From the NCBI GenBank assembly GCA_036897485.1, contig JAYMTF010001630.1, positions 1 to 22,177 of the forward strand: DNA of 22,177 nt, written 5' to 3'. The DNA comes from Pelargonium nanum. Its lineage: Eukaryota; Streptophyta; Magnoliopsida; Geraniales; Geraniaceae. Shown here piece after piece: positions 20,379-22,177 of this stretch; positions within the stretch are counted from its first letter, which is position 1; each line of letters begins with the position of its first letter. The translations under genes and the position numbers were made by a program. A model generated the notes under the pieces. It saw only the letters and a list, made by a program, of their open reading frames with translations, was not told where the DNA came from and ran no database searches.

Positions 20379-21925
20379 CTATCTCCCCATTCCCTTATGG
20401 CCTAGAGCATCGTGGATCGGAGATTTGAGAACCGCCGGCGACCGAATTTGATGGTGCTGGCGGTTTGTGCGTTGTTGGCTCTGTTTCTTGTGTTGTGGAC
20501 TCTCTTTTTGGACGTTGTAAATTTCTTGAGGCACAGTGTACACAAAAGAGGTCACCGGAATGTCTTGGTAGTCCTTGAGCGGCTCCAAGGTCTTGACCAC
20601 GGTGCTCATGTCTGGCCTCTGCTTGGGCCGGTGGCTCAGGCACTGGTAAGCCAATGCAGCAGCTTTTCGAGCCCCCATTTCGGAATAGAGCCCTTCTAGT
20701 CTCGGGTCCATTATCCGGCTCAGCTTGCTAGGGTTGTTCAGCATAGGCCTCGCCCACTCGGCTAGGTTGTGTTCCCTCTGGGGACGCGACTTGTCTACCG
20801 ATCTTTTGCCCGTCAGGAGCTCTAACAGAACAACCCCGAAGCTGTACACGTCGCTCATTGCCGTCAAGTGACCGGTCATGACGTATTCTGGGGCCGCGTA
20901 GCCGTGCGTTCCCATCACTCGGGTGGACACGTGCGTGTCGTCCCCCTCAGGACCGTCTTTCGCAAGTCCGAAATCTGAGAGTTTCGCTGAATAATCCTGA
21001 AAAAGTAGCGAGATTCGTATTCAGTACGGGAACCTAAAATATATTTAGGACTAAAAGTGGGACATTAGTTAGGCGTTAGATAGTTACCGAATCTAACAAG
21101 ATGTTGGAGGCTTTGAAATCGCGGTATATGACCGGCTTCTCTGCTTCGTGGAGGAATGCGAGACCCTTGGCGGCCCCAATGGCGATCTTCATTCTTGTAG
21201 ACCAAGGGAGCGACACGGAATATCCTGCACATCATATATAGATACATTAATTGTCTGTTCAAAAACTAGTTGATATGTATAAATAATCATGATTGAAAGT
21301 CCAGGCACTCGGCAAAATAGTAACGTACTTCTGAATAGTTGATTCTCTAAGCTTCCTCGTGGCATATACTCGTAAACAAGTAGCCTATGCTCGTCTTCGC
21401 AGCAATATCCAATCAGCTTCACAAGATGGGGGTGTCTCAATTGCCCAAGAAACATCACTTCCGTCTGAAATCAACAACAATTTGATGTTTAATTAATTTG
21501 GATACAAAAAAAAAATCCAAACAAATATAGTCAAAAGTGTAAAATAAACTCACCAACCACTCCCTATGGCCTTGCGTGCCGTCCAAGTCCAAGAGCTTAA
21601 CGGCCACCGGCTGCGCCTTGAGGCCAGGCCTGAGCTTGTCGTCGATGAAGCCCTTGTGGACGGGACCGAACCCGCCTTCCCCGAGAAAGTTGCCGGACGA
21701 GAAGCTCTGCGTGATCACCTTGAGCTCGGCTAGACTGAAAACGTGGAGGTTGGAGCCGGCAAGCGATATGGAAAGATCCTCGGAGAGTGTGGAGTTGGGG
21801 TTGCTCATGTCGAAGATCGCGCCACGCCTCTGGGACGGGCTCTGCTTCTTCGGCTTCTCCGGCGACATCTTCTCCGGCTTGTAACAGCAAGTCACCATAG
21901 ACCGCATCATTTTCTTGACGGTCAT
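20379..21925 (-). CDS. RIPK: RIPK (PBL14)-like receptor-like cytoplasmic kinase, subfamily VII, complete, four exons
   Basis: Exons on the minus strand: 21925-21554, 21464-21329, 21224-21088 and 20996-20379, with GT-AG introns of 89, 104 and 91 nt, giving 420 residues. Seen: ordered Ser/Thr kinase motifs, namely the Gly-loop GEGGFGPV (82-89), VAVK with Lys110, catalytic loop YRDFKASN (203-210, Asp205), DFG (223-225), the activation segment with STRVMGT, and APE. N-terminal MTVKK and the segment [18 protein letters not shown] just before the kinase domain closely match Arabidopsis RIPK as I recall it, which is somewhat longer at its variable tail. Known: RIPK phosphorylates RIN4 at the plasma membrane in immunity. 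There is no Gly2 for myristoylation; Cys13-Cys14 could be S-acylated. The start is the first in-frame ATG, since the open frame upstream to 22108 contains no other ATG. Confidence 0.9.
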
Positions 21926-22073
21926 GTTGTGTTTTCTTGGGTTTCTTGAATGATACAACACTTGAGAATTGAAACGAAACGTTGTTGTTGCTGGAGACTT
22001 GGAGTTGAGCACTAAAATAAAAGAATTAATTAGGTTTTGGATGATAGGAAAAATGGGGAATGGTTGGAGAAGA

Positions 22074-22080
22074 CTTATAA
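22074..22080 (-). promoter_or_regulatory. Putative TATA box of the RIPK-like gene
   Basis: The minus strand reads CCTTATAAGTC about 150 nt upstream of the ATG, followed by a CT-rich leader typical of plant 5' UTRs. An out-of-frame ATG at 22091 lies upstream of this site and would not be transcribed if the TATA box is correct. Confidence 0.35.
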
Positions 22081-22177
22081 GGAGAGAGCATGAGGGAGGC
22101 AATGACAAATATTCAAATATGCATCAACTGCTCTCCAATACCAACATTAGAGAAACTGCTATGCAACTCCTTTCTTC

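Noticed and set aside
20412..20699. 95-codon plus-strand frame
   Set aside because: Antisense of RIPK exon 4, no independent support.
21926..22108. In-frame extension upstream of the RIPK-like ATG
   Set aside because: It contains no ATG (it opens with TTG), and MTVKK matches the RIPK N-terminus, so this is 5' leader.

Overview
The window looks like nuclear DNA from a flowering plant, most likely a eudicot. It is very A+T rich outside exons. It has GT-AG introns, plant-specific protein families (an A-type P450, a NIMIN protein, an RLCK-VII kinase) and plant-type SINE, LINE and MITE remnants. I see no prokaryotic signals, CRISPR array, true tRNA or rRNA gene. Protein resemblance hints at an asterid, but the species cannot be fixed from the sequence.

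Layout. From 1 to about 9.4 kb there is no convincing protein gene. This part holds a 287-bp Tourist-like MITE (102-388), an apparently orphaned housekeeping-type promoter with five TGGGCY/RGCCCA site II motifs followed by a cluster of bZIP sites (4354-4775), a faint LINE RNase H relic (about 6250-6560), and two tRNA-related SINEs. One SINE (8645-8824) has A and B boxes, an A-tail and 9-bp target duplications. At 9456-9800 (minus) is a one-exon NIMIN-type NPR1-interacting protein gene. About 1 kb upstream of it, at 10798-10874, lie five TGACG motifs in 77 bp, the core site of TGA bZIP factors. A 5'-truncated LINE with an open zinc-knuckle/RNase H reading frame fills 11138-12087 (minus).

From 12375 to 16088 (plus) is a CYP92-like cytochrome P450 in three exons. 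All classic P450 motifs are present, but exon 2 has lost about 28 nt with a frame shift, so it is probably a pseudogene or contains an assembly error. Its 2-kb second intron carries diverged dispersed repeats. From 16.2 to 20.3 kb there is transposon debris: an LTR-like segment, a CACTA-like GCTACGG tract and a compound microsatellite. At 20379-21925 (minus) is a complete four-exon RLCK-VII kinase gene, a clear homologue of RIPK (PBL14).

How the genes relate. NIMIN (salicylic-acid/NPR1 signalling) and RIPK (immune phosphorylation of RIN4) both act in plant immunity, and some CYP92 enzymes make defence volatiles. The distances are large, the strands differ and nothing shows co-regulation, so this is a thematic coincidence unless expression data say otherwise. 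The most testable novelty is the TGACG cluster 5' of NIMIN, followed by the orphan site II promoter and the broken CYP92 gene.
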